In this document: in pieces, positions 8,151 through 16,003 of the stretch
Layout of the letters: every line of letters begins with the position of its first letter
Position numbering within the stretch: position 1 is the first letter of the stretch
Source of the DNA: Gammaproteobacteria bacterium
GTDB lineage: Bacteria > Pseudomonadota > Gammaproteobacteria > JABDBA01
Reading direction: 5' to 3'
NCBI GenBank assembly: GCA_013288885.1
Contig: JABDBA010000001.1
Location: 57,393-121,392, forward strand
DNA length: 64,000 nt
Position numbers and translations under genes: made by a program
The notes under the pieces: generated by a model
The model's input: the letters and a program-made list of their open reading frames with translations, nothing else
The model's database searches: none
What the model was told of the DNA's origin: nothing

Positions 8151-8996
8151 CTAGTCTAAATAATTTGGAAACTTCGGCAATCCCTCAAAATCATGCTCGT
8201 CATGTTGAACAATAAGACGTGCATTGGTATTTTTTATTAATGTTTTGAGTCGATCTGCCGAAGCCATGGTCTCTGCTCGACTGGTATTAAACACTGGGAC
8301 TCGCAGAGGCTCAAAGCTCGATCTTTGATGAAACTCATCTCCTGACAAAATAATCACACCTGCTTGCGATAACTTTATTTCCAAAGATTGATGCCCGGGC
8401 GTGTGGCCTGGAGTACTTAATATTTGCACAGTTCCATCACCAAACACATCATAATCGCCGTTGATTATCACTATGTGGGCAGTTTTATAACTTTTTAATT
8501 GGCTTGCATCGATAACAAAAGGATTAGGATGTGTTTTTGCGTAATTTAATTCCACCTTTTGCAATATCCATGTTGAATTCGGGAACTGATCGAGACCACT
8601 CATATGATCAAAATGCGAATGAGAAACAGACACATATTTAATATCGTTTGGTGTTAGACCAATTTTTTTCAAGCTATCCTGAAGAGAAATTGACTTTGTA
8701 AGATGATATATGCCACCCACTGTTTCTGGTTTTTTTATCAAAGAATCTGGCAATCCGGTATCCCAGAGTAAAATTCCTTTAGGATGAACAATCAAGAAAC
8801 AAGGATCGGCAAGCTGTACCGTTTTGTTATCGTAATCAGCAGTATCTGAAAATCCTGCAAAATTTGAAACATCAATGCGCCCACAATCGATTGCGTATAG
8901 CTTGATTTGAATTGGTTGCTTCTCTTGCGTTTGTGCAGAACAGTGATTGAATATAAAGATTGCAGCAATAGAGAAAAAAATCGGCAAGTATTTCAT
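8151..8996 (-). CDS. Secreted metallo-beta-lactamase-fold hydrolase (AHL-lactonase-like)
   Basis: A 281-residue protein with an N-terminal export signal (MKYLPIFFSIAAIFIFNHCSA; the Cys may serve as a weak lipobox). The zinc motif HSHFDHMSG, the later GHTPGHQS and SGDEFH, and the ILLWDTGLPDSL strand match the N-acyl-homoserine lactonase/AttM-like branch of the MBL superfamily. It would act in the periplasm or at the membrane, opening lactones. Quorum quenching is possible, but many relatives have other substrates. It is convergent with the TetR gene. Confidence 0.82.
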   Translation of the reverse strand: MKYLPIFFSIAAIFIFNHCSAQTQEKQPIQIKLYAIDCGRIDVSNFAGFSDTADYDNKTVQLADPCFLIVHPKGILLWDTGLPDSLIKKPETVGGIYHLTKSISLQDSLKKIGLTPNDIKYVSVSHSHFDHMSGLDQFPNSTWILQKVELNYAKTHPNPFVIDASQLKSYKTAHIVIINGDYDVFGDGTVQILSTPGHTPGHQSLEIKLSQAGVIILSGDEFHQRSSFEPLRVPVFNTSRAETMASADRLKTLIKNTNARLIVQHDEHDFEGLPKFPNYLD

Positions 8997-9163
8997 AATA
9001 ACCTCTCACCTAAAAATGGAGAAATGACGTGGAAAGTATATTAACTTATCTTCTGCTCAAAGTCGATACCCATCGCACATTCCTTCGGAAGGGATGGCTG
9101 AGGTTGATTTTTTTAAGATGCCGTAGTAAATTAACTTCGTGAATAAATAGAGTGGGAGGAATC

Positions 9164-9856
9164 ATGCGTATTCATTGTATTATCCATGCCGCATTTGAAA
9201 CGCCAGGCGTCATTGAAAGCTGGGCGAAAGAAAAAGGTTATATATTTTCTGAAACACATACTTATAGGGGCGATAAATTACCGGAAATAAATTTATTCGA
9301 TTTTCTGATTGTGATGGGTGGGCCACAAAGCCCACTGCGCATTGATAAATGGTCTTATTTACAAGATGAAATGCATTTAATTAAAAAATCAGTTGCTGCG
9401 AATAAAGCGATTTTAGGTATTTGTCTTGGCGCACAATTAATTGCTGAGAGCTTAGGTGCAAAAACTGAACGCAGTCCTCATCGCGAGATTGGCGTGTTTC
9501 CGATGGAATTATTACCCGATGCTGCAAGTGATCCTGTATTCTCGAAATTTCCTCAAACATTTCCAGCGATGCACTGGCACAACGATATGCCAGGGATACC
9601 TAAAGGTGCTCGGTTACTTGCAAAAACTGCTGGCTGCCCAAGGCAAGCATTTAGCATTGGCGATAGAATATATGGTCTGCAATGTCATTTGGAAATGACG
9701 AAACAAAATATTTCAGACATGATTGCTCATTGTGAGAAAGAACTTAGCACTGATTTATATGTCGATTCAAAACAGCAATTGCTAAGCCACGATTTGCAAG
9801 AGATCAATAATAAAATGATTATTGTGCTTGATTATCTTAGCGCAATAATTAAGTAG
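9164..9856 (+). CDS. Class I glutamine amidotransferase (GMP-synthase-like)
   Basis: A 230-residue single-domain GATase. The nucleophile is in GICLGAQLIAESLGA, and the His-Glu pair in LQCHLEMT. FDFLIVMGGPQSPL supplies the oxyanion region. Stand-alone proteins of this group include the gamma-Glu hydrolases PuuD and YfeJ; the partner or substrate is unknown. I place the start at ATG 9164 because GGGAGGA (9153-9159) sits 4 bases upstream; an in-frame GTG at 9152 overlaps that ribosome site and is unlikely. Confidence 0.86.
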   Translation: MRIHCIIHAAFETPGVIESWAKEKGYIFSETHTYRGDKLPEINLFDFLIVMGGPQSPLRIDKWSYLQDEMHLIKKSVAANKAILGICLGAQLIAESLGAKTERSPHREIGVFPMELLPDAASDPVFSKFPQTFPAMHWHNDMPGIPKGARLLAKTAGCPRQAFSIGDRIYGLQCHLEMTKQNISDMIAHCEKELSTDLYVDSKQQLLSHDLQEINNKMIIVLDYLSAIIK

Positions 9857-9897
9857 AATGGGTGCGGGATAACTGTTCTCTATCGTAGCACACATTT

Positions 9898-10521
9898 TTA
9901 CCCTCTTATTGCCACACCACGAATACTAGGGCGCACAATGGGAGGAACGCCGCGCATACTTTGACGGCTAAGTTCTAACATGTTAAATCCCGCTTTAATA
10001 ATAGCCTCTTCAGTGTTACGTGCGGTATGGCATCCAGCAGCAATGTGTTTCCATAAAAATTCTAAACGACGTTGCCAACGATAGCGTTTTGGATTATTAG
10101 TTGCTGCAACATGCTCAATAAAAATAAGCTTGCCTTTCGGGCGCAATATTCGGTGAATTTCAGACAATGCTTTCTCCAAATTGCTTACAGAGCACAACAC
10201 TAATGTGCATACTACGGTGTCAAAACTAGCATCTGCGAATGAAAGATGCTCAGCTTTATCATTTAAAATTTCGATATTGTTCATTTTGTAAACTGGTATT
10301 TTTTCCTTAAGTTTTTGACACATGTGAAGATTGGGTTCTATGAGTACCAACCGTTTAATAGTAGAGGGATAAAATTCAAGATTAGCACCAGTACCGCAGC
10401 CGAGTTCTAAAACATCACCAGAACTATTTTTCAATAACATTTGTCGCCAGTCACGCAAGCCTTTATCTTCAGCATCTTTCATGATGTTGTCGTAAAATTT
10501 TGATACTAGCCATTGATACAT
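9898..10521 (-). CDS. SAM-dependent methyltransferase (class I)
   Basis: A 207-residue protein with the Rossmann methyltransferase motifs: VLELGCGTGANLEFYP (motif I, SAM loop), LVLIEPNLHMC (acidic ribose contact), FDTVVCTLVLCSV (motif II), and HRILRPKGKLIFIEHV (motif III). It is closest in appearance to the UbiE/methyltransferase-11 group and to mammalian METTL7-like enzymes. The substrate is unknown. It stands alone on the minus strand between two plus-strand genes. Confidence 0.87.
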   Translation of the reverse strand: MYQWLVSKFYDNIMKDAEDKGLRDWRQMLLKNSSGDVLELGCGTGANLEFYPSTIKRLVLIEPNLHMCQKLKEKIPVYKMNNIEILNDKAEHLSFADASFDTVVCTLVLCSVSNLEKALSEIHRILRPKGKLIFIEHVAATNNPKRYRWQRRLEFLWKHIAAGCHTARNTEEAIIKAGFNMLELSRQSMRGVPPIVRPSIRGVAIRG

Positions 10522-10625
10522 ATTTTAATCCTCTTTTAAAAAGATCCTTACAACAGAAGTTTGACATTCTCGCATAGCTGTTGAATAATTACTAACTACA
10601 AAATTATATCAAAGTATACATTTAT

Positions 10626-11204
10626 ATGCTTACAAATAACATCATTCTGCTTACGGGTATAGCAGGCACTGGCAAAATGACGATTGGCGAAACTATCGTT
10701 AAACAGAACCCTCATATTAAATTAGCAATTCCTGATATTTGGTTTGGTCCTGTATTAAAACTATTGGGTGATAATGAGCAAGTAATGTGGTCATTAGATG
10801 AAAAAGGATGGGCAGCAGTCAATCAAGCACTTGATGTCATGCTCTATACTATTGCAGAGGTTTGTTCAAAAGAGAGTAATTTTGTTATTACCTCAGAAAT
10901 GTTAGCTGATAATCCTTACCATCAAAACTTTTTTGAAAGGATCCAACATGCTGCCACAAAGCGTGCTGCCACATTAACACCTGTACGGTTACTTTGTGAA
11001 TTAAATGAGTTACTATTTCGTGTACAGAATAAAAGTAGATCAGCTTATTTTAAGACGCGGGATGTCGAATTGATTAAAAAACGTTTTACAGAGGAACAAG
11101 TCTTTTTTTCCAAGATGCCTAATGAATTCACACTCGATGTCACGCATTTAACCCCCGATGAGTCTGCAGCAAACATCATGCAGTGGGTCACTAGCAACCA
11201 ATAA
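10626..11204 (+). CDS. P-loop nucleotide kinase-like protein
   Basis: A 192-residue protein with an N-terminal Walker A (LTGIAGTGKMTIGE) like adenylate or shikimate kinase-type P-loop proteins. The rest (WFGPVLKLLGDNEQVMW, VITSEMLADNPYHQNFF) resembles small AAA/zeta-type kinases without a family I can name. No signal or membrane segment is seen. A phosphotransferase acting on a small molecule is likely; the substrate is unknown. Confidence 0.7.
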   Translation: MLTNNIILLTGIAGTGKMTIGETIVKQNPHIKLAIPDIWFGPVLKLLGDNEQVMWSLDEKGWAAVNQALDVMLYTIAEVCSKESNFVITSEMLADNPYHQNFFERIQHAATKRAATLTPVRLLCELNELLFRVQNKSRSAYFKTRDVELIKKRFTEEQVFFSKMPNEFTLDVTHLTPDESAANIMQWVTSNQ

Positions 11205-11253
11205 TTTTTTACCCGTAAAAAAACGATAGTTTATATTATCTGAAAAATAAATC

Positions 11254-11300
11254 TTGCAAAATATAGTAAGTGTGCTTATTATATTGTTTTACAACAATAT
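11254..11300 (+). promoter_or_regulatory. Promoter with MarR-type operator
   Basis: TTGCAA (11254-11259), a 17-base spacer, and TATTAT (11277-11282) are followed by a perfect inverted repeat ATATTGTT-TTAC-AACAATAT (11281-11300) that overlaps the end of the -10 box. A dimeric repressor bound there would block transcription. The gene pair downstream encodes an SRPBCC protein and a MarR regulator, so autoregulation by the MarR protein is the simplest reading. Confidence 0.6.
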
Positions 11301-11314
11301 ATGAGGTAATTACT

Positions 11315-11734
11315 ATGTGGACTAAAACACACACCATCGAAGCTAAAGGCATTACAGCAGCCCAGGTTTGGAAAATCTGGTCGGATGTTAGTAAACGCCA
11401 TCTTTGGGATATTGAAACCGAATCAGCTTCCATTGTTGGGGCTTTTGAGCGGGGGGCAATAATGTATATTAATTTAAAGGATGGCCATAAGTTGAAAATG
11501 GAATTGGTCGAGTGTGTACCCAATCAGAAATTTACCGATTTATATAAATTTCCATTGGCAAAAATGTATGGCGCCCATTCAGTCGAAGAAATTGCGGACG
11601 GCGTACGCATATCTACTACCTTCAAAATCGAAGGGCCTTTGAGCTTTTTATGGCGAAAATTAGTAGTTGAAAAAGTAGCGGCCAGTGAGCCAGAGCAAAC
11701 CGAATTACTTATCAAACTTGCAGCTAGTGTATGA
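11315..11734 (+). CDS. SRPBCC-superfamily protein (polyketide cyclase-like)
   Basis: A 139-residue protein of the START/Bet v1-like fold: ITAAQVWKIWSDVSKRHLWD at the start, an embedded strand pair, and a long C-terminal helix (VEKVAASEPEQTELLIKLA). The fold makes a deep hydrophobic pocket for lipids or aromatic ligands. The start is ATG 11315, preceded by GAGG (11303-11306); an upstream GTG at 11270 would include the operator and is rejected. Its stop overlaps the MarR start (ATGA), so the two are translated together. Confidence 0.82.
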   Translation: MWTKTHTIEAKGITAAQVWKIWSDVSKRHLWDIETESASIVGAFERGAIMYINLKDGHKLKMELVECVPNQKFTDLYKFPLAKMYGAHSVEEIADGVRISTTFKIEGPLSFLWRKLVVEKVAASEPEQTELLIKLAASV

Positions 11735-12165
11735 ACTTCTCATTTAAAAGACCCGAAGATAGCCCAGGATTTTTATTATGGCAATTAACCAATCAATGGC
11801 AACGTCAACAACGAAAAGCTTTAGCAAAATTAGGGCTGACGCACCCACAATTTGTCGTGCTCGCAGCTGTGTTATGGCTAAGTTCTACTTCTGATAAACC
11901 TGTCACCCAAAAACATGCGGCTGAACTTACTAAAATAGATAAGATGTCAATGTCTGATCTCGTCACTACATTAACTGAAAAAAAATTATTACAACGTTCC
12001 GTCCATAAACAAGACAAACGCGCTTATTCGCTGAGCTTAACTAGCAAAGGACGTGAGAAAGTATTCAAAGCAATTCCGATTGTGGAAGGCATAGATGCAG
12101 TATTTTTCAGTACTGAAACTTTAAATTTAGTGCATTTGCATCGCGTATTGAGCAAAAGACTTTAG
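11731..12165 (+). CDS. MarR-family transcriptional regulator
   Basis: A 144-residue winged-helix protein (LGLTHPQFVVLAAVLWLS, then TKIDKMSMSDLVTTLTEKKLL, and the wing DKRAYSLSLTSKGREKV). MarR proteins bind palindromes as dimers and are released by phenolic or oxidant ligands. It overlaps the SRPBCC gene by 4 bases (ATGA); the pair shares a promoter with a perfect inverted repeat at 11281-11300, its likely site. Confidence 0.9.
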   Translation: MNFSFKRPEDSPGFLLWQLTNQWQRQQRKALAKLGLTHPQFVVLAAVLWLSSTSDKPVTQKHAAELTKIDKMSMSDLVTTLTEKKLLQRSVHKQDKRAYSLSLTSKGREKVFKAIPIVEGIDAVFFSTETLNLVHLHRVLSKRL

Positions 12166-12213
12166 CCATCAATGCCGGTAAGATAACGATAGATCTTCAT
12201 AGCCGAACTTCAA

Positions 12214-12354
12214 TAATAAGCTATCTTAGATTTTTTCTAAGAAATATTCTTGAGTGATTAAACCAACAATTTTTTATTTCGCCGATACGTTTATAACCAT
12301 TTTTCAAATAAAATTCTTCTGCTTGAAAGTCCCAGGTATCCACTGTAGAAAAAA
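12214..12354. repeat. 141-bp direct repeat, copy 1 (3' end of GNAT gene)
   Basis: These 141 bases recur in the same orientation at 14278-14418 with about four mismatches (roughly 97% by eye), an offset of 2,064 bp. Copy 1 is the 3' third of the intact GNAT gene plus a few bases beyond its stop. The two copies bracket the lipoprotein, SnoaL and TetR genes. Confidence 0.9.
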
Positions 12355-12637
12355 TGCAGCCATTTTTAATAGCTTCTTGTTCTGCTGCCACTAGCAATTT
12401 TTTACCGTATCCTTGTTTTCTGAGAGTTTCTTCAACCCACAATACATCGATGTAGACTGATACCGTATCAAAAGATGCTTGTATTCCCCCAAAAATTTTA
12501 CCTGCATCGTTTTTTAAAAAAACTGAAAATTCTTTATCTCGTTCGCCTATTATTTTTTCATTAGCCGTAATGAGGCCTTCCATGACAACATCATTGTCAG
12601 CCTGACTTGGTGCAAGATCAACGATTACTTTGTACAT
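12221..12637 (-). CDS. GNAT-family N-acetyltransferase
   Basis: A 138-residue acetyltransferase. The acetyl-CoA loop region is LWVEETLRKQGYGKKLLVAAEQEA (R/Q-x-x-G-x-G/A type), followed by STVDTWDFQAEEFYLKNGYKRIGE. The start is placed at ATG 12637 because GAGAG lies at suitable spacing; another ATG at 12649 is in frame but poorly placed. The acceptor substrate is unknown. Its 3' third is duplicated as a broken fragment 2 kb away. Confidence 0.86.
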   Translation of the reverse strand: MYKVIVDLAPSQADNDVVMEGLITANEKIIGERDKEFSVFLKNDAGKIFGGIQASFDTVSVYIDVLWVEETLRKQGYGKKLLVAAEQEAIKNGCIFSTVDTWDFQAEEFYLKNGYKRIGEIKNCWFNHSRIFLRKNLR

Positions 12638-12657
12638 ATATTCTCTCATCCGGTAAA

Positions 12658-13182
12658 TTATAACTGAAAAGCTTGCTTTGTCTCTTGTAGATCATAAATC
12701 GACCGTAATTCAACAAGTAACCCAGCATTATTTAATTTACCTAAAACGGTTTCATAAACACTATGTCCAGAGTAGGTATGATATTCCGTAATAATAGCAA
12801 AATAATTGCCATCCCCACTCTTTAAAGTAATGAGTGGATCAAATTTCTTTATTTTCGCTAAAACTTGTTTTTGATAAAAAGTAGTATTGTTAAACTCATT
12901 GATAAAAGCCGTTTTATCTTTGTCCTTATAATAAGGGGATTTAAACAAAAAATTATTCGCTAAAATATTAGGATCGATTTGCCCAGTGGTAAACCATACC
13001 ACTGTTTTTTGAATAGTATTATCCCGCACATTCTGTATTGATGAGGTTGTTACTTGATCATTTGTTCCCATGTTTGATTGCGATTGGTAATTTAAGCTAC
13101 TGCACGAAATAATTACTAAAGAGCCAAAAATAATAGCAAAAAACCGCATCGAATAACGAGCCATGTATATAAGTTGTGTCAT
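12658..13182 (-). CDS. Putative lipoprotein of unknown function
   Basis: About 174 residues from ATG 13182, chosen because AAAGGAC lies 5 bases before it. The N-terminus holds a positively charged region, a hydrophobic core and a lipobox (FGSLVIISCSS), so the protein should be lipidated and anchored in the envelope. The body (IQNVRDNTIQKTVVWFTTGQ, GDGNYFAIITEYHTYSG) looks like a SnoaL/NTF2-type fold, which would agree with the SnoaL-like gene directly upstream. I do not recognise a named family. It follows the SnoaL-like gene and may be co-transcribed. Confidence 0.65.
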   Translation of the reverse strand: MTQLIYMARYSMRFFAIIFGSLVIISCSSLNYQSQSNMGTNDQVTTSSIQNVRDNTIQKTVVWFTTGQIDPNILANNFLFKSPYYKDKDKTAFINEFNNTTFYQKQVLAKIKKFDPLITLKSGDGNYFAIITEYHTYSGHSVYETVLGKLNNAGLLVELRSIYDLQETKQAFQL

Positions 13183-13210
13183 AAAAATGTCCTTTATCTG
13201 AATACCATTT

Positions 13211-13573
13211 CTACTCATTTTTTTCCTTCACCACAGATCTGGGATCAAAAAACGCCTCGATGCGAGCGATCAAGCCATCTCTAAAAGTCATTAACACAGC
13301 TGTTCGTAAAATACCAATCGGATCAGGGCAGTCTAAATCGAAGGCCAACATAGCTTGATCACCATGGCCAAATTGAGCACGAATTGTTAGTTTTTTAAAA
13401 CTAAGAAGAAAGAACCGCTTCAACGATTCAAGATATGCGTTTTTTCCTGTTATATCTGCCAATGGCCCAAGGAATCGCACGTCGGGATGGAGAAATTTTT
13501 CTATAACAACAAGATTTTTATCATTCATTGCCTGGTAATAAGCAACAGCTGAAGTTACGTTTTTTTCGGACAT
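13211..13573 (-). CDS. SnoaL-like (NTF2-fold) protein
   Basis: A 120-residue protein: AVAYYQAMNDKNLVVIEKFL, HPDVRFLGPLADITGKNAYL, and a terminal strand RIEAFFDP match the SnoaL/ketosteroid-isomerase-like fold, a conical pocket for small hydrophobic substrates. Its start is preceded by GAAGAGG. It is divergent from the broken TetR gene across 60 bp that contain the half-site AGTAAACTATAT, so it was probably a TetR target. The reaction is not known. Confidence 0.75.
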   Translation of the reverse strand: MSEKNVTSAVAYYQAMNDKNLVVIEKFLHPDVRFLGPLADITGKNAYLESLKRFFLLSFKKLTIRAQFGHGDQAMLAFDLDCPDPIGILRTAVLMTFRDGLIARIEAFFDPRSVVKEKNE

Positions 13574-13611
13574 ATTCGCCTCTTCAATTAGAATTTGACA
13601 TTTCTATATTA

Positions 13612-13628
13612 ATTATAGTAAACTATAT
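13612..13628. promoter_or_regulatory. Candidate TetR operator between SnoaL-like and TetR genes
   Basis: AGTAAACTATAT (13617-13628) matches the conserved half-site seen at 7457 and 15081. Together with the bases before it, it forms an inverted repeat TATAGT-AA-ACTATA (13615-13628). It lies in the divergent promoter region, 5 bases before the TetR ATG. Confidence 0.5.
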
Positions 13629-13633
13629 CTAAT

Positions 13634-14264
13634 ATGTCAACAACCAAAAAAAGAGTCTACAATTCTGCATCCCGATTAGCGCAGTCGCAAAAGACAAAAA
13701 ACCGTATTCTGTCCTCTGCGAAAAAACTATTTGAATCTACTGGATTCGATAAAATTACAATTGAAGAAATAGCACACCGTGCACAAGTTTCTGCCGCCAC
13801 TATTTATTCTATTTTTTCAATCAAAGAGAGGAATTTTACTAGCGCTGATGGATAATGCTCTCTCCCCAGAACAACATGAATCACTAGTCATGCAAATTAG
13901 CAATGAAAAGTCACCCCACAAGCGTCTTGAAATTGCTGCCCGTATTTCACGTCAACTATATGATGCAGAAAAAACGCAATTAGATTTTCTTCGAGGTGCT
14001 CTGATCTTAGATCCAGAATTTAAACAATTAGAAATTGAAAGGGAAAGACGACGCTATAAACGACAAGAAGAATCAATAAAGATGATGGCGAAAGAAAAGG
14101 TGTTTAACGAAAGAATCCCACTATCCAAAATAAGAGATATTTTGTGGGCATTCACTGGAAGAGATATTTATCGGATGCTCGTCCTTGAGCGAGGTTGGTC
14201 ATCGGATGAGTATGAGAAGTGGTTAGGAGGATTGCTAATCCAGGCATTATTAACCTCCAGATGA
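13634..14264 (+). pseudogene. TetR-family regulator, frameshifted in a T6 run
   Basis: The first 59 or so codons give a TetR helix-turn-helix (AKKLFESTGFDKITIEEIAH, VSAATIYSIF); the frame then ends early at 13853-13855. The +1-shifted frame continues with a normal TetR C-terminus (SKRGILLALMDNALS onward to 14264). Removing one T from the T6 run at 13812-13817 restores a 209-residue protein with the expected junction TIYSIFQSKRGILL. Either a recent inactivation, a sequencing error, or slippage on the T run explains this. The divergent SnoaL-like gene and the 15081 operator suggest its former targets. Confidence 0.85.
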
Positions 14265-14277
14265 CTTCACATATTTG

Positions 14278-14418
14278 AAATAAGCTATTTTATATTTTTT
14301 CTAAGAAATATTCTTGAGTGATTAAACCAACAATTTTTTATTTCGCCGATACGTTTATAACCATTTTCCAAATAAAATTCTTCCGCTTGAAAGTCCCAGG
14401 TATCCACTGTAGAAAAAA
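14278..14418 (-). pseudogene. GNAT 3' fragment (direct repeat copy 2)
   Basis: These 141 bases are a near copy of 12214-12354 and encode, on the minus strand, only the last 40 or so residues of the GNAT acetyltransferase (WDFQAEEFYLENGYKRIGE-like), with no start. The copy ends abruptly in an A run (14413-14418). It is a duplication scar left between the TetR relic and the AhpD-like gene. Confidence 0.88.
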
Positions 14419-14435
14419 GGATAGAGTTATTCATA

Positions 14436-15053
14436 TTAATTAACAGGTGAAGTATGTCCTGCGAGTGGGTTGGTAGGTTCTATCTGTACCCGAGTACCAT
14501 TTAAAAATCTCGATAGCATATTAAAGAAGCTTATATCGTAAATTATTTCCGTTGCTCTTTCAGTATCATAACGGCCGTATAATTTTTTAAAGGTTGCGTC
14601 AGTTAAATTAGCATTCTTGGTAAGTTCATCGGTAACGTTACAAATAAAATTTTCTTCTTCATTCAGGCTATGTACGGGATTTTCGGTGCGTATAATATTC
14701 ATTTCTTGTTCTGTAACGCCATTGGCTTTAGCTATAAAAGAGTGTTGATGCCATTCGTAAGGAGCATTAGTTAAGTAGGCGACTCGTAAAATAGCCATTT
14801 CTCGCAATTTTGGATTGAATTTTCCATCTTTTAATAAAGAGGTAGCCATATCGACAAAGGGTATAAAAGTTTGCGGAACATTTGCAACCATGCGGAAAAC
14901 ATTGATAGGCGGTAATTGTTTTAGCTTTTGTTGAATTGCTGGTGGAAGCTGGTCATCTGCCGGTAGTGGTACCGTATTAAAAGAAGCATCGGCGCCAGCC
15001 GTAAAGGGTGTCAAAAGCATTAAAAAACTGGTAACTATTAGTAAATTTCTCAT
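14436..15053 (-). CDS. Exported carboxymuconolactone decarboxylase/AhpD-like protein
   Basis: About 205 residues from ATG 15053 (GAGGA 8 bases upstream; a TTG at 15068 is the alternative). A signal peptide (LLIVTSFLMLLTPFTAGADA) predicts periplasmic location. The CMD-fold core is seen in LREMAILRVAYLTNAPYEWHQH, which keeps the E-x(n)-H pattern; the usual Cys-x-x-Cys of AhpD is replaced (YEWHQH), so peroxidase activity is unlikely. A perfect 25-base palindrome lies 28 bases before the start, the best TetR-type operator in the window. Confidence 0.82.
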   Translation of the reverse strand: MRNLLIVTSFLMLLTPFTAGADASFNTVPLPADDQLPPAIQQKLKQLPPINVFRMVANVPQTFIPFVDMATSLLKDGKFNPKLREMAILRVAYLTNAPYEWHQHSFIAKANGVTEQEMNIIRTENPVHSLNEEENFICNVTDELTKNANLTDATFKKLYGRYDTERATEIIYDISFFNMLSRFLNGTRVQIEPTNPLAGHTSPVN

Positions 15054-15080
15054 ATAAGCATTCCTCAAAGTTAAATAAAT

Positions 15081-15105
15081 AGTAAACTATACCGTATAGT
15101 TTACT
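15081..15105. promoter_or_regulatory. Perfect 25-base TetR-type operator
   Basis: Arms AGTAAACTATAC (15081-15092) and GTATAGTTTACT (15094-15105) are exact reverse complements around a single C. It lies just upstream of the AhpD-like gene. The same half-site occurs at 7457 and 13617, so the site probably belongs to a small TetR regulon controlled by one or both nearby TetR proteins. Confidence 0.75.
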
Positions 15106-15146
15106 TGATGCCTATGTTATAGTCAAGTCTAAATTCTTTATACCAA

Positions 15147-15536
15147 TCATACTTTATTATCCATTGTCGCTTTTAGCTCTATCTCATTCCCTTCCGGATC
15201 TTTGAGATAAAACGAAGGGCCAATACCTTGTGCGCCATAACGATTGCCGTAGCGATAAATTTCTATGTTCTTTTCCCGGAAATATTTTTTAAGAGATTCG
15301 TAGTCAAAGGGATAAATTCTCAAACACAAATGTTCTAAATTTCTGTTTGAATCGTTTAACGGCTTCTCAATCTTAACTAGGTCAATAATATTGGTACCTG
15401 CACGTAATTGCGTTAAACCAATTTCTTCTTGCACTTGTTCAATATGGCATCCTAATATGTTGCAATAGAAATCTATCATAGAATCAATGTGGTAAGTTCG
15501 TAATACGATATGGTCAATACATTCAATTTTAAACAT
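15147..15536 (-). CDS. VOC-family glyoxalase/dioxygenase-like protein
   Basis: A 129-residue protein of two beta-alpha-beta-beta-beta modules: IDHIVLRTYHIDSMIDFYCNI (metal His), LEHLCLRIYPFDYESLKKYF (second His), and FYLKDPEGNEIELKA (terminal Glu). This is the vicinal oxygen chelate fold, close in appearance to YaeR/fosfomycin-glyoxalase relatives. It is preceded by GAGGTGAT, a strong ribosome site. The substrate is unknown. Confidence 0.85.
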   Translation of the reverse strand: MFKIECIDHIVLRTYHIDSMIDFYCNILGCHIEQVQEEIGLTQLRAGTNIIDLVKIEKPLNDSNRNLEHLCLRIYPFDYESLKKYFREKNIEIYRYGNRYGAQGIGPSFYLKDPEGNEIELKATMDNKV

Positions 15537-15563
15537 GTTATCACCTCGCTTTTAAGCCTAGTT

Positions 15564-15663
15564 AATTTTATCAATAACAATTTGTTTAAACACTAGAGCC
15601 GCCGCTTCTAAGTGTAACCCATAATCCTAAATCAATGCTGACTACAAACTTCTTTTGTTCATA
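15564..15663 (-). pseudogene. Remnant of NADH-dehydrogenase-like C-terminus
   Basis: 15564-15612 matches 17121-17169 and 15626-15663 matches 17302-17339, with about 119 bases deleted between them. On the minus strand this is the C-terminal end of the FAD-dependent oxidoreductase relic at 17115. No frame remains. It fills most of the gap between the VOC gene and the promoter at 15712. Confidence 0.75.
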
Positions 15664-15711
15664 AAGAATGACTATAAACATTAATTTGTTTATAATTAAA
15701 TACATAATTTA

Positions 15712-15742
15712 TGTTGACATAAGTCAACAGTGCGTCTATAAT
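15712..15742 (+). promoter_or_regulatory. Consensus sigma-70 promoter with operator overlapping -35
   Basis: TTGACA (15714-15719), 17-base spacer, TATAAT (15737-15742): both boxes are perfect. The -35 box lies inside the inverted repeat TGTTGAC-ATAA-GTCAACA (15712-15729). Such a strong promoter with a built-in operator is typical of an autorepressed toxin-antitoxin operon. Confidence 0.8.
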
Positions 15743-15764
15743 CAATATAATAGGAAAACAAGAG

Positions 15765-16001
15765 ATGCTGCGCAAAAAACATCCAAAAAAAGAGGTTGAG
15801 CTGGCCATCCAATACGCAGAAAACCATGGTTGGCGCTATAAAGAGGCAGGAGGATCGGCCCATGCTTGGAGCCGTTTGCTTTGTCCGTTAGAAAACAGAG
15901 AGGGTTGTAGTATGTCTATCTGGTCTACACCACGTGATTCCGTTAATCATGCACGACAAATTTGCCGTCGAGTTGATTCATGCCCACATAGAGATAAATA
16001 A
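15765..16001 (+). CDS. Small HicA-like protein of a putative toxin-antitoxin pair
   Basis: A 78-residue basic protein: KEVELAIQYAENHGWRYKEAGGSAHAW, a Cys pair around LLCPLENREGC, then SIWSTPRDSVNHARQICRRV. It resembles a widespread but unnamed family of short proteins with a double-stranded-RNA-binding/HicA-like look (a GW-x-x-x-x-GGSAHAW strand with a central His). It is followed after 2 bases by a helix-turn-helix protein and driven by a consensus promoter with an operator. A toxin role is my inference. Confidence 0.6.
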   Translation: MLRKKHPKKEVELAIQYAENHGWRYKEAGGSAHAWSRLLCPLENREGCSMSIWSTPRDSVNHARQICRRVDSCPHRDK

Positions 16002-16003
16002 AT

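Noticed and set aside
9040..9120. Terminator at CCTTCGGAAGG followed by a T run
   Set aside because: The stem is only five base pairs and the T run lies well beyond it, with intervening non-paired bases.
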